In this document: positions 26,900 through 35,963 of the stretch, piece after piece
How the letters are laid out: each line of letters starts with the position of its first letter
Numbering within the stretch: position 1 is the stretch's first letter
NCBI RefSeq assembly: GCF_037948395.1
Contig: NZ_CP149940.1
Coordinates: 4,712,001-4,776,000 of the forward strand
DNA: 64,000 nt
Reading direction: 5' to 3'
Source of the DNA: Serratia nevei
GTDB taxonomy: Bacteria; Pseudomonadota; Gammaproteobacteria; Enterobacterales; Enterobacteriaceae
The notes under the pieces: model-generated
Database searches by the model: none
Told to the model about the DNA's origin: nothing
Seen by the model: the letters and a program-made list of their open reading frames with translations, nothing else
Program-made: the position numbers and the translations under genes

Positions 26900-27877
26900 A
26901 TGTTTCTCGCGATAGCATTATTAATCGTTGGTTTATTTCTACTGGTGTATGGTGCAGACCGCTTAGTTTATGGTGCTGCCGTGATTTCCCGCTCGCTCGG
27001 CGTCCCGCCGTTGATCATCGGCATGACCATCGTCGGCATCGGCACTTCGCTGCCGGAGCTGATCGTGTCCACCACCGCCGCGCTGAACGGGCAGATAGAT
27101 ATGGCCGTTGGCAACGTATTAGGTTCCAACATTACCAACATTTTATTGATCCTGGGCGTGGCGGCGCTGATTCACCCGCTGGCCGCGCGCTCCGAGATAC
27201 TGCGGCGCGAACTGCCGCTGATGTTAGCGGTCACAGTATTGTGCGGTTTCGTGTTGATGGACGGCACCCTGAGCAGGCTGGACGGCGTGCTGCTGCTGGC
27301 CGCCGCCGCCGGCTTCATCCTGCTGATGCTGAAAATCGCCCGGCTGGCGCAGCGCGAGGGCAGCGACAGCCTGACCATGGAACAGATCGCCGAGCTGCCG
27401 CAGGACAGCAGCAACACCGTGGCGGTGCTGTGGCTGGTGTTGGCGTTTATCATTCTGCCGCTCTCTTCCAGGATGGTGGTCGATAACGCGACGGTGATTG
27501 CGCACTATTTCGGCCTGAGCGAACTGGTGGTCGGCTTGACCATTATCGCCATCGGCACCAGCCTGCCCGAACTGGCCACCTCCATCGCCGGGGCGCTGAA
27601 GGGCGAGGATGATATGGCGATTGGTAATATCATCGGCTCCAATATTTTCAACACGGTGATCGTGCTGGGCGTCCCCGCCCTGCTGTCGCCGGGTAGCGTG
27701 GACACCGCCGCCTTCCAGCGCGATTACTGGGTGATGCTGGCGGCCAGCGTGCTGCTGAGCGTGCTGTGCATCGGCCGCAAACACCGCATCGGCCACCTGG
27801 CGGGCGCGCTGTTATTATGCGGCTTTATTGCGTATCTTGCGGTGCTGTTCTTTAACCCTTTCAGTACTTTCGGCTAA
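26900..27877 (+). CDS. yrbG: YrbG, Ca2+/Na+ antiporter family protein
   Basis: A 325-residue inner-membrane protein of about ten segments. It has the inverted-repeat architecture of the CaCA exchanger family: the two alpha-repeats are GTSLPELIVSTTAA (about residues 50-63) and GTSLPELATSIAGA (about 217-230), each followed by a GNxxGSNI(T/F)N motif. The transported ion in enterobacteria is not firmly established. Ribosome binding site AAAGGAT precedes the ATG. kdsD starts 16 bp downstream. Confidence 0.93.
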   Translation: MFLAIALLIVGLFLLVYGADRLVYGAAVISRSLGVPPLIIGMTIVGIGTSLPELIVSTTAALNGQIDMAVGNVLGSNITNILLILGVAALIHPLAARSEILRRELPLMLAVTVLCGFVLMDGTLSRLDGVLLLAAAAGFILLMLKIARLAQREGSDSLTMEQIAELPQDSSNTVAVLWLVLAFIILPLSSRMVVDNATVIAHYFGLSELVVGLTIIAIGTSLPELATSIAGALKGEDDMAIGNIIGSNIFNTVIVLGVPALLSPGSVDTAAFQRDYWVMLAASVLLSVLCIGRKHRIGHLAGALLLCGFIAYLAVLFFNPFSTFG

Positions 27878-27893
27878 ACCGACGGGAATGAGT

Positions 27894-28880
27894 ATGTCGA
27901 ACATTGAGTTGCAACCGGGCTTCGATTTTCAGCAGGCCGGCAAAGAAGTGCTTCAGATAGAGCGTGAAGGGCTGGCTCAGCTCGACAGCTACATCAACGC
28001 AGACTTCACCCGCGCCTGCGAAACGATCGCCGCCTGCGGCGGCAAAGTGGTGGTGATGGGCATGGGCAAATCCGGCCATATCGGCTGCAAGATCGCCGCG
28101 ACCTTCGCCAGCACCGGCACCCCCTCATTCTTCGTTCACCCGGCGGAGGCCAGCCATGGCGATTTGGGCATGGTCACCCCGCAGGACATCGTGCTCGCCA
28201 TCTCCAACTCCGGCGAGTCCAGCGAGATCCTGGCGCTGATCCCGGTATTGAAACGCCAGCAGATCACCCTCATCTGTATGACTAACAATCCGGAAAGCTC
28301 GATGGGCAAAGCGGCGGATATCCACCTGTGCATCAAGGTGCCGCAGGAAGCCTGCCCGCTGGGGCTGGCGCCGACCACCAGCACCACCGCCACGCTGGTG
28401 ATGGGCGATGCGCTGGCCGTCGCGCTGCTGAAAGCGCGCGGTTTCACGCCGGAGGATTTCGCGCTGTCGCATCCGGGTGGCGCACTCGGCCGCAAACTGC
28501 TGCTGCGGGTTAGCGATATCATGCACAGCGGCGACGAAATGCCCCACGTCAGCGCCGACGCCTCGTTGCGCGACGCGCTGCTGGAAATTACCCGAAAAAA
28601 TCTGGGCCTGACGGTGATTTGCGACGATCTGATGAAAATCGCCGGCATCTTCACCGATGGCGACTTGCGCCGGGTGTTCGACATGGGCATCAACCTGCAC
28701 GAGGCGAAGATCGCCGATGTCATGACGCCGGGCGGCGTGCGGGTGCGCCCCAATATTCTGGCGGTCGATGCATTGAACCTGATGCAACAACGCCACATCA
28801 CCGCGCTGCTGGTTGCCGATGGCGACCAGTTGCTGGGTGTGGTACATATGCATGACATGCTGCGCGCCGGCGTCGTTTAA
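27894..28880 (+). CDS. kdsD: KdsD, arabinose 5-phosphate isomerase
   Basis: A 328-residue enzyme, the same length as E. coli KdsD. It converts ribulose 5-phosphate to arabinose 5-phosphate for Kdo, the inner LPS sugar. N-terminal SIS domain (GMGKSGHIG and SNSGESSE) and two C-terminal CBS domains (about 210-328). The ATG at 27894 follows GGGA at 6 bp; an in-frame ATG two codons upstream is possible. Confidence 0.96.
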   Translation: MSNIELQPGFDFQQAGKEVLQIEREGLAQLDSYINADFTRACETIAACGGKVVVMGMGKSGHIGCKIAATFASTGTPSFFVHPAEASHGDLGMVTPQDIVLAISNSGESSEILALIPVLKRQQITLICMTNNPESSMGKAADIHLCIKVPQEACPLGLAPTTSTTATLVMGDALAVALLKARGFTPEDFALSHPGGALGRKLLLRVSDIMHSGDEMPHVSADASLRDALLEITRKNLGLTVICDDLMKIAGIFTDGDLRRVFDMGINLHEAKIADVMTPGGVRVRPNILAVDALNLMQQRHITALLVADGDQLLGVVHMHDMLRAGVV

Positions 28881-28896
28881 TAAGGAATAGAACGGA

Positions 28897-29451
28897 ATGG
28901 GTATGGTAGAAACCTGCTACGGGCCGGTAGAACAAGAGGTTATGGCGCGTGCCGGGAACATCCGCCTGTTGATTTGCGACGTTGACGGCGTGCTGTCGGA
29001 CGGCCTGATCTTCATGGGCAACAACGGTGAAGAACTGAAGGCGTTCAACGTGCGCGACGGTTACGGCATCCGCTGCTTGAAAACCTCGGACATCGAAGTG
29101 GCGATCATCACCGGCCGCTCCGCCAAGCTGCTGGAAGACCGCGCGCAGACGCTCGGTATCACCCATCTGTATCAGGGGCAATCCGATAAGCTTTTGGCCT
29201 TCCGCGAACTGTTGGATAAACTGTCGTTAACGGCGGATCAGGTCGCCTATATCGGCGATGACCTGATCGACTGGCCGGTGATGGCGCAGGTCGGCCTGGC
29301 GGTCGCGGTGGCGGACGCCCACCCGCTGTTGACGCCGCGCGCCCACTACGTCACCCGCATTGCCGGCGGCCGCGGCGCGGTGCGCGAACTGTGCGACATC
29401 ATTCTTTTGGCTCAAAATAAGCTGGAGGACGCCAAAGGGCTGTCGATATGA
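28897..29451 (+). CDS. kdsC: KdsC, Kdo 8-phosphate phosphatase
   Basis: A 184-residue HAD phosphatase that releases Kdo from Kdo 8-phosphate. Motif I with the nucleophile is CDVDGVLSDG, motif II lies in ITGRSA, and motif IV is YIGDDLIDWPV. It overlaps lptC by 4 bp (ATGA) and follows kdsD by 16 bp. Confidence 0.96.
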   Translation: MGMVETCYGPVEQEVMARAGNIRLLICDVDGVLSDGLIFMGNNGEELKAFNVRDGYGIRCLKTSDIEVAIITGRSAKLLEDRAQTLGITHLYQGQSDKLLAFRELLDKLSLTADQVAYIGDDLIDWPVMAQVGLAVAVADAHPLLTPRAHYVTRIAGGRGAVRELCDIILLAQNKLEDAKGLSI

Positions 29452-30026
29452 GTAAAACCAAACTGTGGATCACCATCCTGTTGACGGTGATCGTTCTGGC
29501 GTTGATCGGCTGGAACATGACGGACTTCAGCGACGAAACGGCCCCTGGCCCGGTCAACGATCAGGATCCGACCTACCAGAGCCAGCACACGGTCACCGTG
29601 GTGTACAACCCGGCCGGCAAGCTGAATTACAAACTGGTGGCGGAAGACGCGAAGTATTACACCGCCGGCGAGCTGAGCTGGTTCACCCAGCCGGTGATGA
29701 CGCTGTTCGATGAGAATGCGGTGGCCACCTGGTCAGTTCGCGCCGATCGCGCCAAACTGACTAAAGACCGGATGCTGTATCTGTATGGTCACGTCGAGGT
29801 AAACAGCCTGACCACCACCTCGCAGCTGGAAAAAATTAAGACGGACAACGCTCAGGTAAACCTGGTCACCCAGGACGTCACCTCCGATGACGAAGTCACG
29901 CTTTACGGGACCAATTTTACCTCTAACGGCATGAAAATGCGTGGGAACCTGCGGACCAAAACCGCTGAGCTGATTGATAAGGTTAAGACCAACTATGAAA
30001 TTCAGAACCAAAAACCAACTCCGTAA
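29448..30026 (+). CDS. lptC: LptC, inner-membrane-anchored LPS transport protein
   Basis: A 192-residue bitopic protein: one N-terminal membrane helix (about 7-24) and a periplasmic beta-jellyroll that takes LPS from LptB2FG and hands it to LptA. Overlaps kdsC by 4 bp and lptA by 32 bp, the latter also seen in E. coli. Confidence 0.96.
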   Translation: MSKTKLWITILLTVIVLALIGWNMTDFSDETAPGPVNDQDPTYQSQHTVTVVYNPAGKLNYKLVAEDAKYYTAGELSWFTQPVMTLFDENAVATWSVRADRAKLTKDRMLYLYGHVEVNSLTTTSQLEKIKTDNAQVNLVTQDVTSDDEVTLYGTNFTSNGMKMRGNLRTKTAELIDKVKTNYEIQNQKPTP

Positions 30027-30534
30027 CCTGTTGCTCGGCAGCTTAGTTTTGGCCGCCAGCGCCCCCGCTCTGGCGCTGAAATCCGACTCCAGCCAGCCGG
30101 TGAGCATCGACTCGCTCAAGCAGTCGTTGGACATGCAAAGCAACGTCAGTACCTTCACCGACAACGTGGTGATCAAGCAGGGCACCATCGATATTCGCGC
30201 CGATAAGGTGGTGGTCACCCGTCCGGGCGGAGATCAGAATAAGACCTATATTGAAGCGTTCGGCAACCCGGTAACCTTCTACCAGATGCAGGACAGCGGC
30301 AAGCCGGTCAAAGGCCACGCGCAGAAAGTGCGTTACGACGTGGCGACCCAGCTGGTGACCCTGACGGGCAACGCCTATCTGGAGCAGCTCGACAGCAACG
30401 TGAAAGGCGATCGCATCACCTATCTGGTGCAACAGCAGCAAATGCAGGCGTTCAGCGATAAAGGCAAACGCGTGACAACGGTTCTGGTACCGTCGCAGTT
30501 GCAAGACAAAAACGGGCAAAAAAAGAGTAACTAA
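29995..30534 (+). CDS. lptA: LptA, periplasmic LPS bridge protein
   Basis: A 179-residue protein with a Sec signal peptide ending in APALA. The mature OstA-like beta-jellyroll polymerises into the bridge that carries LPS across the periplasm. The start MKFRTKNQ inside the end of lptC was set by homology. lptB begins 6 bp after the stop. Confidence 0.95.
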   Translation: MKFRTKNQLRNLLLGSLVLAASAPALALKSDSSQPVSIDSLKQSLDMQSNVSTFTDNVVIKQGTIDIRADKVVVTRPGGDQNKTYIEAFGNPVTFYQMQDSGKPVKGHAQKVRYDVATQLVTLTGNAYLEQLDSNVKGDRITYLVQQQQMQAFSDKGKRVTTVLVPSQLQDKNGQKKSN

Positions 30535-30540
30535 TCACTT

Positions 30541-31266
30541 ATGGCAACACTCATCGCAGAAAACCTGGCGAAAGCCTACAAGGGCCGTAAAGTTGTCGAA
30601 GACGTCAGCCTGAAAGTGAAATCCGGCGAGATCGTCGGCCTGCTCGGGCCGAACGGCGCCGGTAAAACCACCACCTTCTACATGGTGGTCGGCATCGTGC
30701 CACGCGACGCCGGGCGCATCGTGATCGACGAAGAAGACATCAGCCTGCTGCCGCTGCACGCCCGCGCGCGCCGCGGCATCGGATACCTGCCGCAGGAAGC
30801 GTCGATCTTCCGCCGCCTGAGCGTGTACGACAACCTGATGGCGGTGCTGGAGATTCGCCCCGACCTCACCAGCGAACAACGCGAAGACCGCGCCAAAGAG
30901 CTGATGGAAGAGTTCCATATCTCCCATCTGCGCGACAGCCTCGGCCAGGCGCTGTCCGGCGGTGAACGCCGCCGCGTCGAAATCGCCCGCGCGCTGGCGG
31001 CCAACCCGAAATTCATTCTGCTGGACGAACCCTTCGCCGGGGTGGATCCGATTTCCGTTATCGACATCAAAAAAATCATCGAGCACCTGCGTGACAGCGG
31101 CCTGGGCGTGCTGATCACCGACCACAACGTGCGCGAGACGCTGGACGTATGTGAACGCGCCTACATCGTCAGCCAGGGCAAACTGATTGCCCACGGCACG
31201 CCGGATGCTATTCTGGCCGACGAGCAGGTAAAACGCGTTTATCTGGGCGAAGAGTTCCGCCTCTGA
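30541..31266 (+). CDS. lptB: LptB, ATPase of the LPS transporter
   Basis: A 241-residue ABC ATPase that powers LPS extraction with LptFG. Walker [10 protein letters not shown] (about 37-45), signature LSGGERRR, Walker [11 protein letters not shown] and the switch His in ITDHNVR are all present. The length equals that of E. coli LptB. Followed by a 52 bp gap and rpoN. Confidence 0.97.
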   Translation: MATLIAENLAKAYKGRKVVEDVSLKVKSGEIVGLLGPNGAGKTTTFYMVVGIVPRDAGRIVIDEEDISLLPLHARARRGIGYLPQEASIFRRLSVYDNLMAVLEIRPDLTSEQREDRAKELMEEFHISHLRDSLGQALSGGERRRVEIARALAANPKFILLDEPFAGVDPISVIDIKKIIEHLRDSGLGVLITDHNVRETLDVCERAYIVSQGKLIAHGTPDAILADEQVKRVYLGEEFRL

Positions 31267-31318
31267 GCGCCGGCGCGCCCTGCGGGGCGACACCGTTAAC
31301 GGAAGTAGACAGAAGACT

Positions 31319-32752
31319 ATGAAGCAAGGTTTGCAACTCAGGCTCAGCCAACAGCTGGCCATGACTCCTCAGCTCCAGCAGGCGATCCGCCTGCTGCAGT
31401 TGTCCACGCTTGAGCTTCAGCAAGAGATCCAGCTGGCGCTGGAGAGCAATCCACTGCTTGAACAGACCGATCTGCACGACGAAATCGACGCCAAAGAAAT
31501 CCAGGAGACCGAGGGGCTCGATACCCGCGAGGCGCTGGAACAGAAAGACATGCCGGAAGAGCTGCCGCTGGACGCCACCTGGGATGAGATCTACACCGCC
31601 GGCACGCCGTCAGGCACCGGCACCGACTACAGCGACGACGAGCTGCCGGTCTATCAGGGCGAGACTACCCAAACGCTGCAGGATTACCTGATGTGGCAGG
31701 TGGATCTGACGCCGTTCTCCGATACCGACGCCGCCATCGCCACCTCCATCGTCGACGCGGTGGACGACACCGGCTATCTCACCGTGCCGCTGGAAGACAT
31801 TCTGGAAAGCCTAGGCGACGAGAACGTGACCCTCGAGGAAGTCGAGGCGGTGTTGAAGCGCGTGCAGCGTTTCGATCCGATCGGCGTCGCCGCGCGCGAT
31901 CTGCGCGATTGCCTGCTGGTGCAGCTCTCCCAATACGCCAAAGACACCCCTTATCTGGCCGAAGCGCGGCTGATCATCAGCGACCATTTGGATCTGTTGG
32001 CCAACCACGACTTTCGCAGCCTGATGCGATCAACCCGGCTAAAAGAAGATACACTGAAAGAAGCGATGCTGCTGATTCAGTCGCTCGATCCGCGCCCGGG
32101 GCAGTCGATCAATACCGGCGAATCGGAGTACGTAATTCCGGACGTGCTGGTGCGCAAGACGCAGAACACGTGGACGGTCGAGCTCAACGGCGACAGCATA
32201 CCGCGTTTGAAGATCAATCAGCAGTACGCCGCGCTGGGCAACAGTGCCCACAGCGAAGCCGACGGCCAGTTCATCCGCAGCAACCTGCAGGAAGCCAAGT
32301 GGCTGATTAAAAGCCTGGAGAGCCGCAACGAGACGCTGCTGAAGGTCACCCGCTGCATCGTCAGCCAACAGCAGGCGTTCTTCGAGCAAGGCGAAGAGTT
32401 TATGAAACCCATGGTGTTGGCGGATATCGCCCAGGCCGTGGAGATGCATGAATCGACGATCTCGCGCGTCACCACGCAGAAGTTTCTGCACAGCCCGCGC
32501 GGCATTTTCGAATTGAAATATTTCTTCTCCAGCCACGTGAATACCGACAGCGGCGGCGAAGCCTCCTCGACGGCGATCCGCGCGTTGGTGAAGAAATTGA
32601 TTGCGGCGGAAAACCCCGCCAAACCACTCAGCGACAGCAAGCTGGCCACCCTGCTTTCCGATCAGGGGATCATCGTGGCGCGGCGCACCGTCGCCAAGTA
32701 CCGAGAGTCTTTGTCCATCCCGCCGTCGAACCAGCGTAAACAGTTGGTTTGA
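31319..32752 (+). CDS. rpoN: RpoN, sigma-54 factor
   Basis: A 477-residue sigma-54 (E. coli 477 aa). The Gln- and Leu-rich region I ([18 protein letters not shown]) interacts with AAA+ activators. An acidic region II follows, then the core-binding domain and the C-terminal DNA-binding domain with the RpoN box [10 protein letters not shown] that reads the -24 element. It heads the nitrogen-PTS block hpf-ptsN-rapZ-npr. Confidence 0.97.
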   Translation: MKQGLQLRLSQQLAMTPQLQQAIRLLQLSTLELQQEIQLALESNPLLEQTDLHDEIDAKEIQETEGLDTREALEQKDMPEELPLDATWDEIYTAGTPSGTGTDYSDDELPVYQGETTQTLQDYLMWQVDLTPFSDTDAAIATSIVDAVDDTGYLTVPLEDILESLGDENVTLEEVEAVLKRVQRFDPIGVAARDLRDCLLVQLSQYAKDTPYLAEARLIISDHLDLLANHDFRSLMRSTRLKEDTLKEAMLLIQSLDPRPGQSINTGESEYVIPDVLVRKTQNTWTVELNGDSIPRLKINQQYAALGNSAHSEADGQFIRSNLQEAKWLIKSLESRNETLLKVTRCIVSQQQAFFEQGEEFMKPMVLADIAQAVEMHESTISRVTTQKFLHSPRGIFELKYFFSSHVNTDSGGEASSTAIRALVKKLIAAENPAKPLSDSKLATLLSDQGIIVARRTVAKYRESLSIPPSNQRKQLV

Positions 32753-32775
32753 CCTCTATTGAGAAGGAAGACACT

Positions 32776-33063
32776 ATGCAGCTCAACATTACCGGACACC
32801 ACATCGAAATCACCGATCCGTTGCGCGAGTTCGTGAACAACAAGTTCGCCAAACTCGAACAGTATTTTGATCGCATCAATCAGGTGTATGTTGTATTAAG
32901 TGTGGAAAAAGTGCAGCAAATTGCGGAAGCAACGGTGCACGTGAATGGAGGCGAGTTGCACGCCACCTCGGAAGACGAGAATATGTATGCCGCAATTGAT
33001 ACGCTGATCGACAAATTGGCACGTCAATTGAACAAACATAAAGACAAATTGAAGCAACACTGA
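32776..33063 (+). CDS. hpf: Hpf, ribosome hibernation promoting factor (short form)
   Basis: A 95-residue protein that binds the 30S decoding region and helps form 100S dimers in stationary phase. The start MQLNITGHHIEITD is canonical and follows GAAGGA. Length and sequence fit the short HPF type. It follows rpoN by 23 bp. Confidence 0.96.
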   Translation: MQLNITGHHIEITDPLREFVNNKFAKLEQYFDRINQVYVVLSVEKVQQIAEATVHVNGGELHATSEDENMYAAIDTLIDKLARQLNKHKDKLKQH

Positions 33064-33107
33064 CACCCTAACCCATTCCGTGAGGTTGCCTCCGTCGCCG
33101 CCTCCCC

Positions 33108-33141
33108 TTCGGCGCGTGACCCGCATGGGTGACGCGCCGAA
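33108..33141. repeat. Long hairpin between hpf and ptsN
   Basis: TTCGGCGCGT (33108-33117) pairs exactly with ACGCGCCGAA (33132-33141); inside, ACCC pairs with GGGT around a GCAT loop. It has no T-tract in either direction, so it looks like an RNA structure or a binding palindrome rather than a simple terminator. Confidence 0.7.
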
Positions 33142-33165
33142 CGGTAATCAGGGTTAAAACCGACG

Positions 33166-33204
33166 AAAAACCGCCTTGCCGGGTGCGCCCGGCGGCGCGG
33201 TTTT
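33166..33204 (+). terminator. Terminator-like hairpin ahead of ptsN
   Basis: AAAACCGC pairs with GCGGTTTT, with an inner stem GCCGGG / CCCGGC around TGCG. It ends in TTTTAAG only 14 bp before the ptsN start, so it could attenuate read-through from hpf or protect the mRNA end. Confidence 0.55.
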
Positions 33205-33217
33205 AAGTGAAGATGAG

Positions 33218-33679
33218 ATGAACAACGAATATATGCAATTAAGCTCGGTGTTAAACATCGAGTGCACCAAAAGCTCGGTACACTGCACCAGCAAGAAGCG
33301 GGCTTTGGAAATTATCAGCGAACTGGCCGCCAAACAGCTCAATCTGCCTTCGCAGGTGGTGTTTGACGCGGTTCTCACCCGGGAACGCATGGGCAGCACC
33401 GGTATCGGCAACGGTATCGCCATTCCCCACGGCAAACTGGAAGAGGACACACTGCGGGCCGTTGGCGTGTTTATCCGTCTCGACCAACCCATCGCTTTCG
33501 ACGCTATCGACAACCAGCCAGTCGACCTGCTGTTCGCGCTGCTGGTGCCTGCCGATCAGTGCAAAACCCATTTGCATACCCTGTCGCTGGTCGCCAAACG
33601 CCTGGCCGACAAAACCGTATGCCGCCGTCTGCGCGCCGCGCAGAGCGACGAAGAACTTTATCAAATCATCACCGAGTGA
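33218..33679 (+). CDS. ptsN: PtsN (EIIA-Ntr), nitrogen PTS regulatory protein
   Basis: A 153-residue fructose-type EIIA domain. The phospho-acceptor His71 lies in IAIPHGKLEED. It receives phosphate from EI-Ntr (PtsP) through NPr and regulates potassium transport and kinases rather than sugar uptake. Start MNNEYMQLSSVLN is my choice; a start five codons later (MQLSSVL) is possible because the ribosome binding site is weak. Confidence 0.94.
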   Translation: MNNEYMQLSSVLNIECTKSSVHCTSKKRALEIISELAAKQLNLPSQVVFDAVLTRERMGSTGIGNGIAIPHGKLEEDTLRAVGVFIRLDQPIAFDAIDNQPVDLLFALLVPADQCKTHLHTLSLVAKRLADKTVCRRLRAAQSDEELYQIITE

Positions 33680-33808
33680 GGCCCGGCCGGCGTGACTTCC
33701 AGCCCGGATAACGCTACTGTTTCACGATGATGGATCCGGCTGCGGCCGGAATAACAAAGTTTCCACCGGTGGCGATGAACGCCGCCGCGATGCCAGGGGA
33801 GTTGCCAC

Positions 33809-34663
33809 ATGGTGCTGATGATTGTCAGCGGCCGTTCCGGTTCCGGAAAATCCGTCGCCTTGCGGGCGCTGGAAGACATGGGTTTTTACTGCGTTGACAA
33901 CCTGCCGGTGGTGCTGCTGCCGCAGCTCGCCAACACGCTGGCGGAACGCAATATCTCCGCGGCGGTCAGCATCGACGTGCGCAACATGCCGGAATCGCCG
34001 GAAGTGTTCGAATACGCGATGACTCAGCTGCCGGACAGCTTCTCGCCGCAGCTGCTGTTCCTCGACGCCGATCGCAACACGCTGATCCGCCGCTACAGCG
34101 ACACCCGCCGCCTGCATCCGCTCTCCAGCAAGAACCTGTCGCTGGAAAGCGCCATCGACGAAGAGAGCGATCTGCTCGAACCGCTGCGCTCGCGGGCTGA
34201 CCTGATTATCGACACCTCGGAAATGTCGGTGCACGAACTGGCCGAAATGCTGCGCACCCGCCTGCTGGGCAAGCGCGAGCGCGAGCTGACCATGGTGTTC
34301 GAATCCTTCGGCTTCAAGCACGGCATTCCGATCGACGCCGACTACGTGTTCGACGTGCGCTTCCTGCCTAACCCGCACTGGGATCCGAAGCTGCGGCCGA
34401 TGACCGGTCTGGACAAGCCGGTCGCGTCGTTCCTCGATCGCCATACCGAAGTGCACAACTTCATCTACCAGACCCGCAGCTACCTGGAGCAATGGCTGCC
34501 GATGCTGGAAACCAACAACCGCAGCTACCTGACGGTCGCCATCGGCTGTACCGGCGGTAAACACCGCTCGGTGTACGTGGCGGAACAGCTGGCCGATTAC
34601 TTCCGCTCGCGCGGCAAGAACGTGCAGTCGCGCCACCGCACGCTGGAAAAGCGCAAACAATGA
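33809..34663 (+). CDS. rapZ: RapZ, RNase adaptor controlling GlmZ
   Basis: A 284-residue protein that binds the small RNA GlmZ and presents it to RNase E, so adjusting GlmS levels to glucosamine 6-phosphate. Walker A is GRSGSGKS near residues 8-15. The C-terminal domain with the conserved [10 protein letters not shown] motif and the basic tail [11 protein letters not shown] bind RNA. It overlaps npr by 4 bp. Confidence 0.96.
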   Translation: MVLMIVSGRSGSGKSVALRALEDMGFYCVDNLPVVLLPQLANTLAERNISAAVSIDVRNMPESPEVFEYAMTQLPDSFSPQLLFLDADRNTLIRRYSDTRRLHPLSSKNLSLESAIDEESDLLEPLRSRADLIIDTSEMSVHELAEMLRTRLLGKRERELTMVFESFGFKHGIPIDADYVFDVRFLPNPHWDPKLRPMTGLDKPVASFLDRHTEVHNFIYQTRSYLEQWLPMLETNNRSYLTVAIGCTGGKHRSVYVAEQLADYFRSRGKNVQSRHRTLEKRKQ

Positions 34664-34932
34664 CGGTTAAACAGACGGTTGAAATCAAAAACAAGCTGGG
34701 CATGCACGCGCGTCCGGCGATGAAACTGTTCGAGCTGGTGCAAAGCTTCGACGCCGAGGTGATGCTGCGCAACGAAAGCGGCACCGAAGCCGAAGCCAGC
34801 AGCGTCATCGCGCTGCTGATGCTGGACTCCGCCCAGGGCCGGCATATCGAAGTCGAAGCGACCGGCCCCGACGAAGTCAACGCGCTGGCGGCGGTGGTCG
34901 AGCTGTTCAACTCCGGGTTTGATGAAGATTAG
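34660..34932 (+). CDS. npr: NPr, HPr-like phosphocarrier of the nitrogen PTS
   Basis: A 90-residue HPr homologue. The active His16 is in GMHARPAMK. It relays phosphate from PtsP to PtsN. Last gene of the conserved block; the 296 bp that follow (34933-35228) contain the higBA promoter and otherwise no gene I can support. Confidence 0.95.
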   Translation: MTVKQTVEIKNKLGMHARPAMKLFELVQSFDAEVMLRNESGTEAEASSVIALLMLDSAQGRHIEVEATGPDEVNALAAVVELFNSGFDED

Positions 34933-35172
34933 CCTCTGAAGCCCTCTCGTGAATGCGTCGTACCGGCGCGTTCGTTCCCTTTGCTTCTTCTCCCTGACAC
35001 AACCTCCCGCTTTTCACTTTGCGTACCCGCTTCCAAAATCAGCAGTAACTGCCTGTAAATGCGAGGTATGGATTTACCCGCACGGCGCTAACCGCAATAG
35101 TGTGCAACGACAAAAACGGGCTGCAGCCGGGTATTTCCCTCTCACTGCGAGCGGGGATGATAAGTTTACAAT

Positions 35173-35207
35173 TTGTGAACACCTAAGGCAGCCGCTATAA
35201 TGTTCAC
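35173..35207 (+). promoter_or_regulatory. higBA promoter and operator
   Basis: TTGTGA (35173-35178), 17 bp, then a perfect TATAAT (35196-35201). The dyad GTGAACA (35175-35181) and TGTTCAC (35201-35207) flanks and overlaps both boxes. This arrangement fits autorepression by the HigA antitoxin, which is known for the family; HigA binding here is inferred. Confidence 0.7.
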
Positions 35208-35228
35208 CAGGCAGGAATCGAGGGAACG

Positions 35229-35540
35229 ATGCATATCATTTCCAGGGAACCGTTCAATAACGCAACGAAGCAATACCCTAATGAAGCCGCTGCTCTCGAG
35301 GCCATTTATAAAACGTTGCGACGCGGCGAGTTCCGCACGCCGGACGAGTTAAAAGCGCTTTTTCCTTCGCTCGATCGTATGAAATACAAAGAGAAATGGT
35401 GGGTCATTGACGTCGGCGGCAACCACCTGCGAATTTTGTTCTTTGCCAGCTTTGAGACACAGAAAGTATTCATAAAGCACATTGTTAGCCACGCCGAGTA
35501 CGACAAGCTGATGCAGCACTATCGAAGGAGTTCATCATGA
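35229..35540 (+). CDS. higB: HigB-type toxin, translation-dependent mRNA interferase
   Basis: A 103-residue RelE-superfamily toxin close to E. coli HigB (YgjN, 104 aa). The core motif KYKEKWWVIDVGGNHLRILFF and the C-terminal HIVSHAEYDKL are typical. HigB cuts mRNA on the ribosome. Toxin-first order and the 4 bp overlap with the antitoxin (ATGA) are characteristic of higBA. It sits between npr and a catabolic locus, a typical site for a mobile accessory pair. Confidence 0.88.
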   Translation: MHIISREPFNNATKQYPNEAAALEAIYKTLRRGEFRTPDELKALFPSLDRMKYKEKWWVIDVGGNHLRILFFASFETQKVFIKHIVSHAEYDKLMQHYRRSSS

Positions 35541-35959
35541 TTACAGATGCCATTAAGGCCGCCGATGCGCTGCTGCGCGCCGTGCCCTTATTGCAGGGCA
35601 GCGGTTCTCAGCAAGACTACCGGGAAGCGCTCGAATTGGTGGAATATCTGCTGGAAAACGATGAACACCATCCGCTGATTGACATGCTGGCAAAAAAGAT
35701 CGCCGAATATGAAGATAACGGCGCCGAGTTTACCGCATTCAACCAGCGTATCGCCCAACTCCCGCAGGGGGTGGCCGCGCTTCGCGTATTGATGGAACAG
35801 CACCAACTCAGCCAAAGTGATTTTGAACATGAGATCGGCAAAAAGTCGTTGGTCAACCAAATCCTGAGCGGCAAAAGATCGCTGACCATTCCGCACATTA
35901 TGGCGCTGGCCAAACGCTTCAATCTGCCCCCGGCCCTCTTTCTGCCGGAAGCAGATTAG
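35537..35959 (+). CDS. higA: HigA-type antitoxin, XRE-family HTH
   Basis: A 140-residue protein like E. coli HigA (YgjM, 138 aa). An N-terminal helical part is followed by a helix-turn-helix (about residues 90-135) with QLSQSDFEHEIGKKSLVNQILSG-like spacing. It should neutralise HigB and repress the operon. The stop lies 4 bp from the converging regulator gene. Confidence 0.87.
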   Translation: MITDAIKAADALLRAVPLLQGSGSQQDYREALELVEYLLENDEHHPLIDMLAKKIAEYEDNGAEFTAFNQRIAQLPQGVAALRVLMEQHQLSQSDFEHEIGKKSLVNQILSGKRSLTIPHIMALAKRFNLPPALFLPEAD

Positions 35960-35963
35960 CCCC

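Noticed and set aside
34949..35200. Plus-strand frame between npr and higB
   Set aside because: Non-protein-like composition, no ribosome binding site, and it runs through the higBA promoter.
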